Assembly: GCF_001423245.1 (NCBI RefSeq)
Contig: NZ_LMOH01000029.1
Span: forward strand, 1-64,000
DNA: 64,000 bases
Source: Aureimonas sp. Leaf324
Lineage (GTDB): Bacteria > Pseudomonadota > Alphaproteobacteria > Rhizobiales > Rhizobiaceae
Reading direction: 5' to 3'
The position numbers and the translations under genes are program-made. The number at the start of each line of letters is the position of its first letter. The first letter of the stretch is position 1. Under the pieces are notes generated by a model. The model searched no databases, was not told the DNA's origin, and saw only the letters and a list, made by a program, of their open reading frames with translations. Positions 16,738-26,007 of the stretch are shown one piece after another.

Positions 16738-17120
16738 CCCGTTGCGCCGTATCCTCGTGCATGCGATTTAAAGGCGCTGGACCTAAAGCGTCATCCATGC
16801 CCCCTGCGAACGGATTCTCATGCCGCCGATGCGTCCCAGTCTCGCGAGGCGCAACTAGGATCGGTCGGTCCGCAGGGAATGCGGATTTTGCAACTCGATC
16901 TCCCAAGCGCGACCCTCATCCTACTACCGCAAGTTCTCAAGGACTGCGACTCGCTGGCGGAGCCCTGACACCGGATGCAGCCCCGAGACTTCGCCTCCGG
17001 CAAAAAGGTACCGAGAGCCAGCGTCATCGGCGATCGCGGCGTTGCCCGCACGATCGACCAGGCTCTGAAGATCGGCTTCCGTTTCCACGAAACCCGGCCC
17101 ACGGAGGTGGGAGTCGAGGG
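16738..17120. other. Intergenic stretch with decayed coding DNA
   Basis: No intact gene. Minus-strand frames stay open through much of it (16924-17120), continuing the composition of the broken TnsA-like gene to the right. It may hold further remnants of that gene or of a downstream partner. No recognisable motif. Confidence 0.3.
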
Positions 17121-17938
17121 CTACATGGAGTGGGTAGATCCGGCTACCGGCAGCGAAACGGGATTGAAGCGCTCGACGCTCCTCTCGGTCGCGACGACCT
17201 CTTCGCTCCGCTTGACCGCGTTCCGGACGATCTGAAGATTGAAGATGCGCTGCTCGAAGAGCTTCTGAATCGGCTTCTGGGTCAGCCGGGTCCGCCGCTG
17301 CACCTCGATCCGGGTCAGCGCGGCCGGCTTCTCCCGCGTCGTCAGCTCCACCACCTCGGCTTGGGGCACCAGGACCGAGTCCAGAACCTCGGCGCCCCGA
17401 GAATTGCAGACCCGCAACAACCTGCCGACCAGGACGAGCTTCAGCACCTCGGGAAACGTACAGATCACGGCTTGCCGGGCATCGGCGAGGGTCGCCATGC
17501 CGGAAGGGATCCTCTCGACCACCTTCCCCCAGAAGAGCTTCCATGGTGCTGTCGACATTCCTCGCGCCGAAGCGGTGCTGGGCGTTGTAGACCCTGCCGG
17601 CATCGGTGATGCTGACGAAGTCGCCGGCCTGCACGATCGCCTCTATGTGGCGCCTGGTAAGGTCCGTCCTATTCATGACCCCGCCCGTCGATGCCGACGT
17701 GGCGGGTGTCGAACCAGTGTGTGCGGTCGATGTTCTCGTTGTCCAGGAAGCGCACCGGCGGCAGCTGCTCCTGCAGCTCGACGACGCGAGGATCGGCGAT
17801 CAGCACGTTGCGCCACTGTTCCTCGAGACCGCTCTCGAATACGAACTCACGTTGACGGAAGGGATCCACGACGAAGTCGACGCGGGATCCGCGCTTCTTC
17901 GCGGACGGACGGCGAGATGCGGTGGAATCATCGATCAT
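17121..17938 (-). pseudogene. TnsA-like endonuclease, broken by frameshifts
   Basis: From ATG 17938 the frame encodes ~89 residues with FVFESGLEEQWRNVL and THWFDTRHVGIDGR, resembling the N-terminal endonuclease core of TnsA-like proteins (the Glu and Asp could be catalytic). It ends at 17669. The continuation lies in a second frame from 17676 (NRTDLTRRHIEAIVQAGDF, then YNAQHRF) and after about 17530 in a third frame, to TGA 17121-17123 (VVERIPSGMATLADARQAV, LTQKPIQKLFEQRIF). Together the three segments total about 270 residues, close to TnsA size. At least two frame breaks, and perhaps a deletion around the expected catalytic Lys, indicate a dead gene. It may be a relic of a Tn7-like or Tn5053-like element. 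The assignment is from motif resemblance only. Confidence 0.5.
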
Positions 17939-18119
17939 GGGCGTGCTCAGTTGGTGGCGGCGATCGGCATTCGGGGGAATGCTCGGCACTCCGGTCCCGA
18001 CGCCACGCTGCCTCCTTCTCCGGAGGCAAACGGCGCAGCCAATCGCTGGAGGGATGCCTGAGGACAGGCACACCCCCCAAACTAGCGTGCAGTTGGGTAT
18101 GGCAGGGAAGCTTTTCGTC

Positions 18120-19391
18120 ATGCGTATCAGCCGTAGGGAACTGTACGAGCGCGTTTGCCAGAGTCCGTTGAGCAAGATCGCACCGGACTTCAGCATTTCC
18201 GGGACAGCGCTGGCTGCCATCTGCCACAAACACCGGATTCCCTACCCGGGATCAGGGTACTGGACGCGCAAGGGCTTGGGACTTGCTGTTGAGCTGCCGC
18301 CACTGCCCGATAGCATCGATGAGACCATCGAAATCATGGCAGCGCCGGCGAAGCCAAGACTGAAACGGCTGGAAGGGGAGGCGGCGGCCTCAACAAGGAA
18401 GCGAGCCTCCAGGCCTCCGCTTCCACCTCGGCACCCCATCCTATTCGGCGTTGAAGAGCACTTCCGCAAAACACGGGCGGCGGAACGGGGCGAGTTCCTT
18501 CGGCCGTATAAGCGTATCCTGCCAGACGTGCGATCATCGGAGGCTTCGCTCTCACGAGCGCTATCCATCGCGAACGACGTCTACGTGGCGCTGAGGGATC
18601 AACAGCTTGACGTTCGAATTGCGCAAGCCGGCGATGACCTGCATGGAATTCATGTCGACGAGCAGGAGGTCGCGCTCAAAGATCGCAGATATGGTCGCTA
18701 TCACTCTGGCGGTATCTGGTCGCCAGATCGCCCGACGGTCTTTACAATTGGTGCCGTGCCGATCGGTCTGGCGCTCATCGAAATGACTGAGCGCGTGACG
18801 ATGCGATATTACGGTGGTGATTATCACCGCGAGGATAGCCACACGATCAGATCTGCAAGACCCTGGCAGCTGGCAAACTCCTGGACGACCGAGCAGGACA
18901 TGCCGTCGGGTCGATTTCGGCTTGTTGCCTACTCGCCGAAACGAAACGTTGATTGGTCATTGCGATGGCAGGAGGCGGATGGGCGAACCCTACAGACGCT
19001 AACTGCCGCGATCGTTGAAGAGCTGAAGGCGTCGGCCGATAGGGTACAGCGCCTCATGGACGCCGAGGAGCGAGCGGCGGCTGAGCGGGCAAGGGAAGCG
19101 AAGGAGCGTTGGGAGCGTTACGAGCGCGAAGAGGATGTTCGAAAGGCTGCACAAGCAATTGTCGACAGTCAAAAGCAACTTAGTGATATTATCGAGCGAT
19201 GGGGAAAGGCGGTGACCGTCGAGCGATTTTTTACAGACATAGCTCAACGGTTAGACAGCGTGGATACAGAGCGTCGAGAGTGTATCGGAGAGCGCGTCGC
19301 ACTTGCCAAGGCCATGTTGGGGAGCACTGATCCGTTAAAATTCATCGAAGACTGGGTCTCTCCTGTTGAGCGGTATCGTTCGAAATTTTAA
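18120..19391 (+). CDS. Helix-turn-helix-type protein of unknown function
   Basis: 423 aa from ATG 18120 (MRISRRELYERVCQSPLSKI). The N-terminus follows a pattern common in alphaproteobacterial proteins: LYE-x-V, then IAPDFSISGTALAAICHKHR and PYPGSGYW. It looks like a helix-turn-helix segment followed by a G-Y-W motif. The middle is alpha/beta, and the C-terminus (~310-365) is a long charged helix (EERAAAERAREAKERWERYE) likely to form a coiled coil. A longer frame reaches back to 17922 but runs over the TnsA-like gene on the other strand. AGGGAAG lies about 12 bases before the chosen ATG. There is no close operon partner. It may be a DNA-binding accessory of the island, and its function is unknown. 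Confidence 0.6.
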   Translation: MRISRRELYERVCQSPLSKIAPDFSISGTALAAICHKHRIPYPGSGYWTRKGLGLAVELPPLPDSIDETIEIMAAPAKPRLKRLEGEAAASTRKRASRPPLPPRHPILFGVEEHFRKTRAAERGEFLRPYKRILPDVRSSEASLSRALSIANDVYVALRDQQLDVRIAQAGDDLHGIHVDEQEVALKDRRYGRYHSGGIWSPDRPTVFTIGAVPIGLALIEMTERVTMRYYGGDYHREDSHTIRSARPWQLANSWTTEQDMPSGRFRLVAYSPKRNVDWSLRWQEADGRTLQTLTAAIVEELKASADRVQRLMDAEERAAAERAREAKERWERYEREEDVRKAAQAIVDSQKQLSDIIERWGKAVTVERFFTDIAQRLDSVDTERRECIGERVALAKAMLGSTDPLKFIEDWVSPVERYRSKF

Positions 19392-19755
19392 ACTCTCGTA
19401 CAGGCGGCCAGATCTGTTTCCCAAACCCGAAGCTCCATCAATCCCCATATTTTCTTGTACCATCCGCTGTCTCTGCGGAGTCACTTGTAGGACGGCTGCA
19501 ATGCAACGTAGCGAATAGGATCTCCAGCCGGTCGAAGCTCGCTCGTGAACCGGAAATCGTGTCATAACTTAACTGCTTCACCCGCGGATGTCTGCGAAGC
19601 GCCCATGCCGGTCATTGTCGCGGCTTAAACTGGATCCCGAAATCGGTCGTTCGTTCATCGCGATCAGCGCACCAGCGATCAAACCGCAGCGCTGATCGGT
19701 ACGACCAGCGCATCGAGATCGGCGACCTGATCATGATCTCGACGGTCATTGTCGC
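19392..19755. other. Intergenic DNA with short repeats
   Basis: No gene. CGGTCATTGTCGC occurs as a direct repeat at 19609-19621 and 19743-19755, and the DNA between contains several GATCAGCGC/GCGCTGATC-type repeats and partial palindromes. This is reminiscent of an IS end with multiple internal repeats, but no transposase is nearby. Confidence 0.3.
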
Positions 19756-19917
19756 TTACCCCGCGATTACCGCCGGATCTTCAAACGGATGGATGAAGGT
19801 GAGGCCACAGGTCCGGAAAAGCGTGCGGCTTCCCAGACATGGCGTATTTTCGATCGCGCCGGCGAGTCGAGCCGCCGAGTCTAAGATGTCCGTGATGGTG
19901 GGAGGCGAGCTGGTCAT
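19756..19917 (-). pseudogene. Threonine dehydratase (ilvA-like) fragment with internal deletion
   Basis: From ATG 19917 the frame encodes ITDILDSAARLAGAIENTP, matching the N-terminus of biosynthetic threonine ammonia-lyases (an I-x-D-I-x-x-A-A-x-R-x-x-G-x-x-x-x-T-P pattern). It then jumps directly to GLTFIHPFEDPAVIAG, which in the intact enzyme lies more than 100 residues further on and is normally followed by Gln-Gly-Thr. A TAA follows at once. The PLP lysine and core are absent. It is a displaced housekeeping-gene scrap, not functional. Confidence 0.55.
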
Positions 19918-20095
19918 GGTTCCCCGGGGGACACGACCTCGGAAGCGGCGCTGGTGAGGTACGCCCCGATGCCGGTAGTTGACGTGCATGGCGATCAAAA
20001 ATCCCCGCCACAGCACAAGACGCGCAGCAGCGCGCCATCGTCAGTATTTTGTGGCCGCCGGCCGTTGCTTGATGGCTCACTTCTCAGCGGACCGG

Positions 20096-20533
20096 TTATT
20101 GCTCCTCCGCGAACCCGGCGCGGATTTCGCCGCTGAGCTTCGCCGCCTTTGCCGCCGCTTTTTCTGGCGTCCGCAGGTCGCACTCCCATGCCACTAGAAC
20201 CTTCCAGCCCGAAGCCTGCAATTCGACGGCGGCAGCGGCATCGCGGGCGACGTTACGATTAAACTTGTCCACCCAGAATGATGTGTTTGTCTTCGGCGTC
20301 GTGGCGACCTTGCAACCTTCGTGCCGGTGCCAGAAGCAACCATGCACAAAGATTGCGGTCCGATATCTTGGCAGGACGATGTCGGGTTTTCCGGGCAGGC
20401 GATTGCCGTGCAGCCTGAACCTGAACCCGAGGCGATGGAGCGCCTTCCGGAGCGTGACCTCAGGTTTCGTGTTGGTCGATCGAATGCGCGACATGCGTTC
20501 CGAGCGCTGGGCAGGGGTCAGGGTGTCCACCAT
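20096..20533 (-). CDS. vsr: Very short patch repair endonuclease Vsr
   Basis: 145 aa from ATG 20533. Vsr nicks 5' of the T in T:G mismatches created when 5-methylcytosine deaminates, starting repair to C:G. Family motifs are intact: RSERMSRIRSTNTKPE (N-terminal), FRLHGNRLPGKPDIVLP with the catalytic Asp, FVHGCFWHRH with the active-site His and zinc-site residues, and NTSFWVDKF. It starts 5 bases after the stop of the large ATPase gene and is the last gene of the methyltransferase operon. Its presence supports the methyltransferase making 5-methylcytosine. Confidence 0.93.
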   Translation of the reverse strand: MVDTLTPAQRSERMSRIRSTNTKPEVTLRKALHRLGFRFRLHGNRLPGKPDIVLPRYRTAIFVHGCFWHRHEGCKVATTPKTNTSFWVDKFNRNVARDAAAAVELQASGWKVLVAWECDLRTPEKAAAKAAKLSGEIRAGFAEEQ

Positions 20534-20538
20534 TACCG

Positions 20539-23500
20539 CTACTCGCCCTGCTTCTCGCGCCGCGCCTCCAGCTCGAAGAAGGGTAGGCCACGGACGACCT
20601 CGCCCGGAACGTCGAACGACTTGTAGAGGCATTGGTGGACCTGAAGCGCCTTGACCCGCTCGGCCATTTCTGCAGCGCCCCCCGTCAGCCCCAGTGCAGA
20701 AAGCTCGGCAGGCGTGACATTGGGTACCTTGTGGACGAACCAGCTAAGCAGGGGCTCGCGATAGTCGGTCGCGTTGACCTTGAAGTGACGGAGATATTGC
20801 GAGGCCAGGATGACCCCGGTCCCAAATTCGCGACCTTGCAGGAGGAGCTTGCGCAGGACGTCGAACTCGTACCGCATGATATTGTCGGCCTCGTCGACCA
20901 ACAGGTAGGAATCAACGGCGCGGAGTTGAAGATCGCTTCCAATGAATGGCCGCTTGGGCGTCCGAAGCATGTTTTCGTAGAACATGTTCAGCATGACGGC
21001 GACGAGCATGTTCTTGCTGCGATCGTCCTGACCCAGCGCATCAAGCGAGATCACGACAACACCGTCGAGGAATGTGTCGAACGACTGGGTCTCGCTCGTT
21101 TTCGAGGCGAACACCTCCATGTCGACGAGGTCGTCGATGATCGCCATGGGCGAATCCGTCTTGCCGTCCAAAAGCTCGGCATAGGCTGAATGAACGTCGT
21201 AGAGCGTCGGCTGCTGGCCAGGGAGACACCCATCGTAGGCGGCGCGCACGGCCCGCTTGAGCTTGTCGCGCTGGACGGGCCCGATGCCAGTGTAGATCTT
21301 GTCGAGTACGTCCGCGAAGAAGCGAAAGCGGTCGAGCCATGGGGCCGCCGCCTCACCGATCGCGCTAGTGTCGAATAGGTTTAGAGGCAGTCGGTAGGGC
21401 TTCACGACGCGTGCGCCAGTCGCCTTGACGAATTCTGGGCTGCTATAGTCGCGCTTGTAGTCGAAGATCAGGAACCGCGGCCGGATGCCCCGGTTTGCCT
21501 CCGATGCATCCGAAATCTGCATGATCAGCGACTTGAGAAGTTGCGTCTTCCCGGTGCCGAGATCGCCCACGACGCCCATGTTGAGCTGGTTCAGGCGGGT
21601 GTCGGATATATTCAGCGTCACCTCGCCGGGACGGAAGCTATCCACGGTCGTGCCTATCGACAGGACGATGCCCGTCGACGCCTCGTCTTCCGCCACAGGT
21701 AATGCCGGCGCGGGCGCTACAGGCAATTCCGGCACCACCGAGACGTCCCTGGTAGCCCGATTTCCCATCTCTGCTGGCGGTACGTCGGTGGTGTCGGTCA
21801 CGTCGGGATCGAGGTGCGGTTGCACGACACCGGTCGTGAACGCGCGAGCGGTCGGGAACAGGTCCCACTGCCCAACCCTTGCTCTGACGCTGTCATAGAA
21901 AGCCAACGGGTCACCGGCGACAACCTGTCCTGCTTCAGCGCTTCCTATCGTAATGGTTTCGTCGAACCCATCGTCGTCGCGATCGCGCACGCCACTTCGT
22001 GGGCTGTCGTCCACGATGATGAGGCGCCCGCGCTGGTCGACCGACACGCAAGGCAGTGGATCGAGGATCGCTGCCGCAATCCGCTCGTGGAGCAATGACC
22101 ACTGCGCCTCGCGTCCGACGACGTCGGGATGCTGGCTGTAGACCCGCATGCCAAAGCCGATGATCGAGAGAAGCAGGTGCTGAAATCCCAGCGCCCACGC
22201 GACCGGCTGGCCCTCGTGGGGGAGCATATTGGCGAGCAGGCGCGAGAAAGTCCGGGCCTGTTCAAGGGCATCGTTCACCTCGGAAGGCGGGAATACCGAA
22301 CCCGGGCGGCACTTCACCTCGACTGGCGTAAGGTGGATCCGGACGCCATCAGCTCCGAGCTTCACACCGACCACCAAGAGGTCGGGACGCGAAAGCGACG
22401 CGTCTTTTCGGTCCTTGCTGAGGGATTTTGCTAGGTCGGAGAAATACCCTCGGAATGGGTCGACGGGAACGATGATGCAGACGGTGACGTCCTCGCCCGT
22501 GCCGTCGATGACGGGGACAAGGCTCTCGCCGATGTTTGAAAGGCGAAACCGATCTTGGAGCAACCGAACGGCGACGAACAGGCCAAGATCACCGGTCGCC
22601 CCAGCATTGTCGCCTGCGAGGCCCCTGATCGTCGGGATGCCGCGACGCGCGATCTCAAGCAACACGTCCTGAACTTGGTTGGGCTCGATCGCGGCGCATC
22701 CTGGTAGGCGACCGAGCGCCTTCGACAGCGCCTCGCGATCTGCCTGCTTGACTCGCGACAGGAGGTAGTAGCCGTTGGTGTCGCCCGCCCGGTGGGAATA
22801 GGACGGCATGTCGTAGTCCCACAGATATGCATCCTCGAGCCAGCCGCCCATGAAGCACGCGGGATCAATTGCCGAGGAGGAGACGGCAACGAAGTCTGTC
22901 CGGCGCGTCTCGAGCATGTCGCGCATGGCGTTGACGTTGGGTGCGAACCGCATGCCCGTACGGCGATCACCGAGGCTCTCCATAGTGCAAAGGCAGGCGG
23001 AAACCTTGTCGGCTAGGACATCACCCGAGGCTGATCCTGCGAGCGACTGGCGCGTCTCGCTCAGGAAGGCACCGGGCAGCTGGCGCCGGACACGATGGCG
23101 CAGCAAGCCGCCATGGCCAAGTGGTGATCGCCCAGAAACTGGCGCCGCGCTCGGTTCCGACATGTCGAGTTGTGCAATGATCCCAAGATCGGGTCGCGCA
23201 GTGACCGGCTGGCCCTCGAACCAACGCACGCTATTGCGCGTGTCTTCGGACAGGTTGGCGATCGTGGCATCGTCGGGCCGGGAATCCCCATCCCGGTGGT
23301 CGTAGATCTCGACGAAGCGCGGCCCTGCCGCCTGTCGCGGCGCACGACTGTCGCCATCGCGATATCGATCCGAGCACCAGCTGATGAGGCCCTCGTTGCA
23401 GGTATCTGTGGTGCCCCCCGCGCTGGCCACGACGACCCCGATCACCGGCTTTGCCGCGAGCAGGCCCGACACGTCCTCCAACGCGCGACCAACCTGCGCG

Positions 23501-26007
23501 GCGCTAAACCCGACCGAGATGCCGCCAACCGAAATGCCGAACCCCTCGCCAAATGGGGCAATCCGCGACCGGCTGGGAAGGCGACCGAGCCGTTCGCCAT
23601 TCCATAGGACGGACCAATAATCCGTGCCGTTCTCGACGGCGAGGAAATCGACCTTTTCGATGCCGCCGGGCGATCGGAGCGACAACGTTAACAGGTCGGG
23701 GACGCAATCGGGATCAAGGACGCTGACCGCGGGGCAAGGGTTCCCGCTGGACTCGGCTTCTAGGAGGACACTCTGCGCTACCGCATGCCAAGCGAGGCGT
23801 TGCGGGTGGAGCGGGGAGAGCATGATGGCGTCGGGAATCCGGGAGATCGTCCTGCGATCGTCCTCCAGGGAGGTGACGACACCGACGTCCACCCAGCAAG
23901 CCACGTCGGGTTCGGCTGCCAACCAGGCTTGATAGGCGTCGAGATATTGCTCGACGAGCACGCGAAATTCCTCGTCGGTCGCGAGCCACTTCCCGAGTTC
24001 GGCAGATTCAACCAGACCAGTTTGGTCGCCGGTGCCGCGGATGCGCGCGGCCAATTTCTGCCTGCTTTCCACGAAGCCTGCTGGCGGTTGGAATTCCGCG
24101 GCGTCCGGTCGCGGATCTTGGAGGAACCGCCCCGTGGAGAAGACCGGTCCGGCGCCCGTGCCCCACACGGGCTGGACCCAGGCTTCCACGTAGTCGTCGG
24201 CAAGCACGATCGGCAAATAGGACCTGCCAGCAGAATTTTCGGACAGCATCCAATCTTGCAAGCTCGAGGAGCGCGCGCTTCGGTTAAGCTGTACGACGGG
24301 CTTAGCTTCCGAAGGCTCGATCGCACGTCGATTTGCCCGGATCAGCCTCTCGAACTCGCTCCGGCAACCTTGCTCGACGACATCCTCTACCGCGAGGAAG
24401 ATGCGGCACGTTTCATGCGACGTGGAGCCGTCGGCAGCGGGGCGGCTGAAGCCAATGTCGATCTGGTAGTTCGTCTCGGCCTCGACCTCGACCTGATGGA
24501 AGCCCTCGCGCACCGGCCGGACAATGAGTTGCTGGATCGCGTCGATGCGATCTTGCGCATCGTCCGCAGTGCCCATGGCGGCAGCGTCCAGCACGACGCC
24601 CGGGGACGTGAAGACCAGCAACTCATATCGACCGCCGCCGGGCACGACGAGGCTAGTCTCTAGCTCCGGGGCACCCTTCGCGCGACGCGTAGGCTTGCGT
24701 GGCGGCGTGAGCTTCCGGGCAAGCCGGCAGGCGACGAAGATGCCGGGCTGCCACGTCGCCAGCGATACGACCTTGATAGCGCCCGGCTTGAAGCCGTCGG
24801 CAGACGCCGCATAGCGGATCGGCGCCTTGTGCCCCGGCGGTGCCTCGTCTAGGAAGACGGCCTCCTCCTCGCCGACACGAACCTCGCCAAGCTTGTTTCC
24901 CTTGCCCCGTTCGATCGACACAACCGTGCCCGAAGCGTCCGGACCGACTGTCTCGAACGTGAGGGCGACATTCCCCTCCACGAGGATTGGCATCCCCTTG
25001 GCGAGAGGAATAAGGGCGTTCGAGCACCCCATGCGGATGTCGCCCTGCGCTGCGGCATCCTCGGTCAACAATTCCGACCACTTCTCGGTCGTGAGCGCGC
25101 GCCACCAGTCGGGCGCAACAGGTATGTCCAACCCGTTTCCAGGCGCATAATATGCGGCGGTCGCCCGCTCAAAGGCCGTCGGGAGATCGCAAGCGTCGCG
25201 CAGGTGGGCAAGGAACGCGTCCAGATGGCCGCTATCGCAGTCGCTGGCATTTTCCTGTGCGCGACGGATGCCGGGCCCGAAGCCATCGGACATAGCGTCG
25301 GCAATCTTCTCCAGGACCGCCACTTGCTCGCGGGATGACACCGTTCCATCCCGCATCGGCGGCATGCCGCAGGCAAGGCTTACCTGCTGGCCGGGCGTGA
25401 TCCCTGCCAAGCCTGGCACCGCGGAAAAGAGGCGCGACAGGACCTTCCAGGCGGCCGCGCGCTGCGTCCGCTCTGGATCCATTTCGTCCGCTGCCGCGGC
25501 GGCTTTTCCTACCAACGCGCGTGCATCATCGCGCTGCTGCTGGTCCTGTATGCCCGCGAGGCCGATGCCGGCCCGAACCAAGTCCTGGATAAACTCGTCC
25601 GACCACCAATCTTCGAAGGGTACGCTCCCACCATTGTTGGCCGCCGCAACGCCGAACTCGTCCGTCGTCGACGTCACCGAGCGCATGCTGTGTTGGCCAG
25701 GGGGCACCAAAGCGAGGAACGTGGGCTGCGAAGGCGAATTTCGCAGGTTGAGCAGGTGCGTGTCGTCGCAGCGCCCGGACATCCCAACCGGCGGGTTTTC
25801 CTCGCCGATCGCCAAGCTCGGCAGCTGAAGCAAGATTGGTACTTGGGGCCCCGCGTCGGTGGGCACGGTCAGCAAGTCGAAAACTGTGGCGAGGATTTCC
25901 CGTTGCGGGCCGTGGAAGATCAACCGCACCTCGCCCTGGTCGCCGCCAGGCGATTGGGCGAGCTTGTCGCGGATGAGGTCCGCGATGGTGGAGGCCAGAC
26001 GGTTCAT
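20539..26007 (-). CDS. Large DndH/DptH-like HerA/FtsK-type ATPase with PD-(D/E)XK-like motif
   Basis: 1822 aa. The C-terminal ~370 residues form a HerA/FtsK-type ATPase: Walker A GDLGTGKT at 1481-1488 followed by QLLKSLI, then FLIFDYKRDY, Walker B YLLVDEADN around 1702-1708, and GTGVILASQYLRHF. This arrangement, especially Walker A-QLLKSL followed by FDYKRDY, resembles DptH, the large subunit of the DndFGH phosphorothioate-dependent restriction complex. About 270 residues upstream of Walker A, RPDLLVVG (Asp1209) and PVEVKC (Glu1230, Lys1232) form a PD-(D/E)XK nuclease pattern. The N-terminal ~1100 residues match no domain I can name. The start overlaps the stop of the 503-aa gene by 4 bases. 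Proposed role: ATP-driven DNA translocase/nuclease of a restriction complex. Assignment to DptH is by motif and gene order. Confidence 0.75.
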   Translation of the reverse strand: MNRLASTIADLIRDKLAQSPGGDQGEVRLIFHGPQREILATVFDLLTVPTDAGPQVPILLQLPSLAIGEENPPVGMSGRCDDTHLLNLRNSPSQPTFLALVPPGQHSMRSVTSTTDEFGVAAANNGGSVPFEDWWSDEFIQDLVRAGIGLAGIQDQQQRDDARALVGKAAAAADEMDPERTQRAAAWKVLSRLFSAVPGLAGITPGQQVSLACGMPPMRDGTVSSREQVAVLEKIADAMSDGFGPGIRRAQENASDCDSGHLDAFLAHLRDACDLPTAFERATAAYYAPGNGLDIPVAPDWWRALTTEKWSELLTEDAAAQGDIRMGCSNALIPLAKGMPILVEGNVALTFETVGPDASGTVVSIERGKGNKLGEVRVGEEEAVFLDEAPPGHKAPIRYAASADGFKPGAIKVVSLATWQPGIFVACRLARKLTPPRKPTRRAKGAPELETSLVVPGGGRYELLVFTSPGVVLDAAAMGTADDAQDRIDAIQQLIVRPVREGFHQVEVEAETNYQIDIGFSRPAADGSTSHETCRIFLAVEDVVEQGCRSEFERLIRANRRAIEPSEAKPVVQLNRSARSSSLQDWMLSENSAGRSYLPIVLADDYVEAWVQPVWGTGAGPVFSTGRFLQDPRPDAAEFQPPAGFVESRQKLAARIRGTGDQTGLVESAELGKWLATDEEFRVLVEQYLDAYQAWLAAEPDVACWVDVGVVTSLEDDRRTISRIPDAIMLSPLHPQRLAWHAVAQSVLLEAESSGNPCPAVSVLDPDCVPDLLTLSLRSPGGIEKVDFLAVENGTDYWSVLWNGERLGRLPSRSRIAPFGEGFGISVGGISVGFSAAQVGRALEDVSGLLAAKPVIGVVVASAGGTTDTCNEGLISWCSDRYRDGDSRAPRQAAGPRFVEIYDHRDGDSRPDDATIANLSEDTRNSVRWFEGQPVTARPDLGIIAQLDMSEPSAAPVSGRSPLGHGGLLRHRVRRQLPGAFLSETRQSLAGSASGDVLADKVSACLCTMESLGDRRTGMRFAPNVNAMRDMLETRRTDFVAVSSSAIDPACFMGGWLEDAYLWDYDMPSYSHRAGDTNGYYLLSRVKQADREALSKALGRLPGCAAIEPNQVQDVLLEIARRGIPTIRGLAGDNAGATGDLGLFVAVRLLQDRFRLSNIGESLVPVIDGTGEDVTVCIIVPVDPFRGYFSDLAKSLSKDRKDASLSRPDLLVVGVKLGADGVRIHLTPVEVKCRPGSVFPPSEVNDALEQARTFSRLLANMLPHEGQPVAWALGFQHLLLSIIGFGMRVYSQHPDVVGREAQWSLLHERIAAAILDPLPCVSVDQRGRLIIVDDSPRSGVRDRDDDGFDETITIGSAEAGQVVAGDPLAFYDSVRARVGQWDLFPTARAFTTGVVQPHLDPDVTDTTDVPPAEMGNRATRDVSVVPELPVAPAPALPVAEDEASTGIVLSIGTTVDSFRPGEVTLNISDTRLNQLNMGVVGDLGTGKTQLLKSLIMQISDASEANRGIRPRFLIFDYKRDYSSPEFVKATGARVVKPYRLPLNLFDTSAIGEAAAPWLDRFRFFADVLDKIYTGIGPVQRDKLKRAVRAAYDGCLPGQQPTLYDVHSAYAELLDGKTDSPMAIIDDLVDMEVFASKTSETQSFDTFLDGVVVISLDALGQDDRSKNMLVAVMLNMFYENMLRTPKRPFIGSDLQLRAVDSYLLVDEADNIMRYEFDVLRKLLLQGREFGTGVILASQYLRHFKVNATDYREPLLSWFVHKVPNVTPAELSALGLTGGAAEMAERVKALQVHQCLYKSFDVPGEVVRGLPFFELEARREKQGE

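Noticed and set aside
23785-24663. 292-codon plus-strand frame inside the large ATPase gene
   Set aside because: Antisense to a continuous 1822-codon gene that has clear ATPase motifs. No motif in the antisense product.
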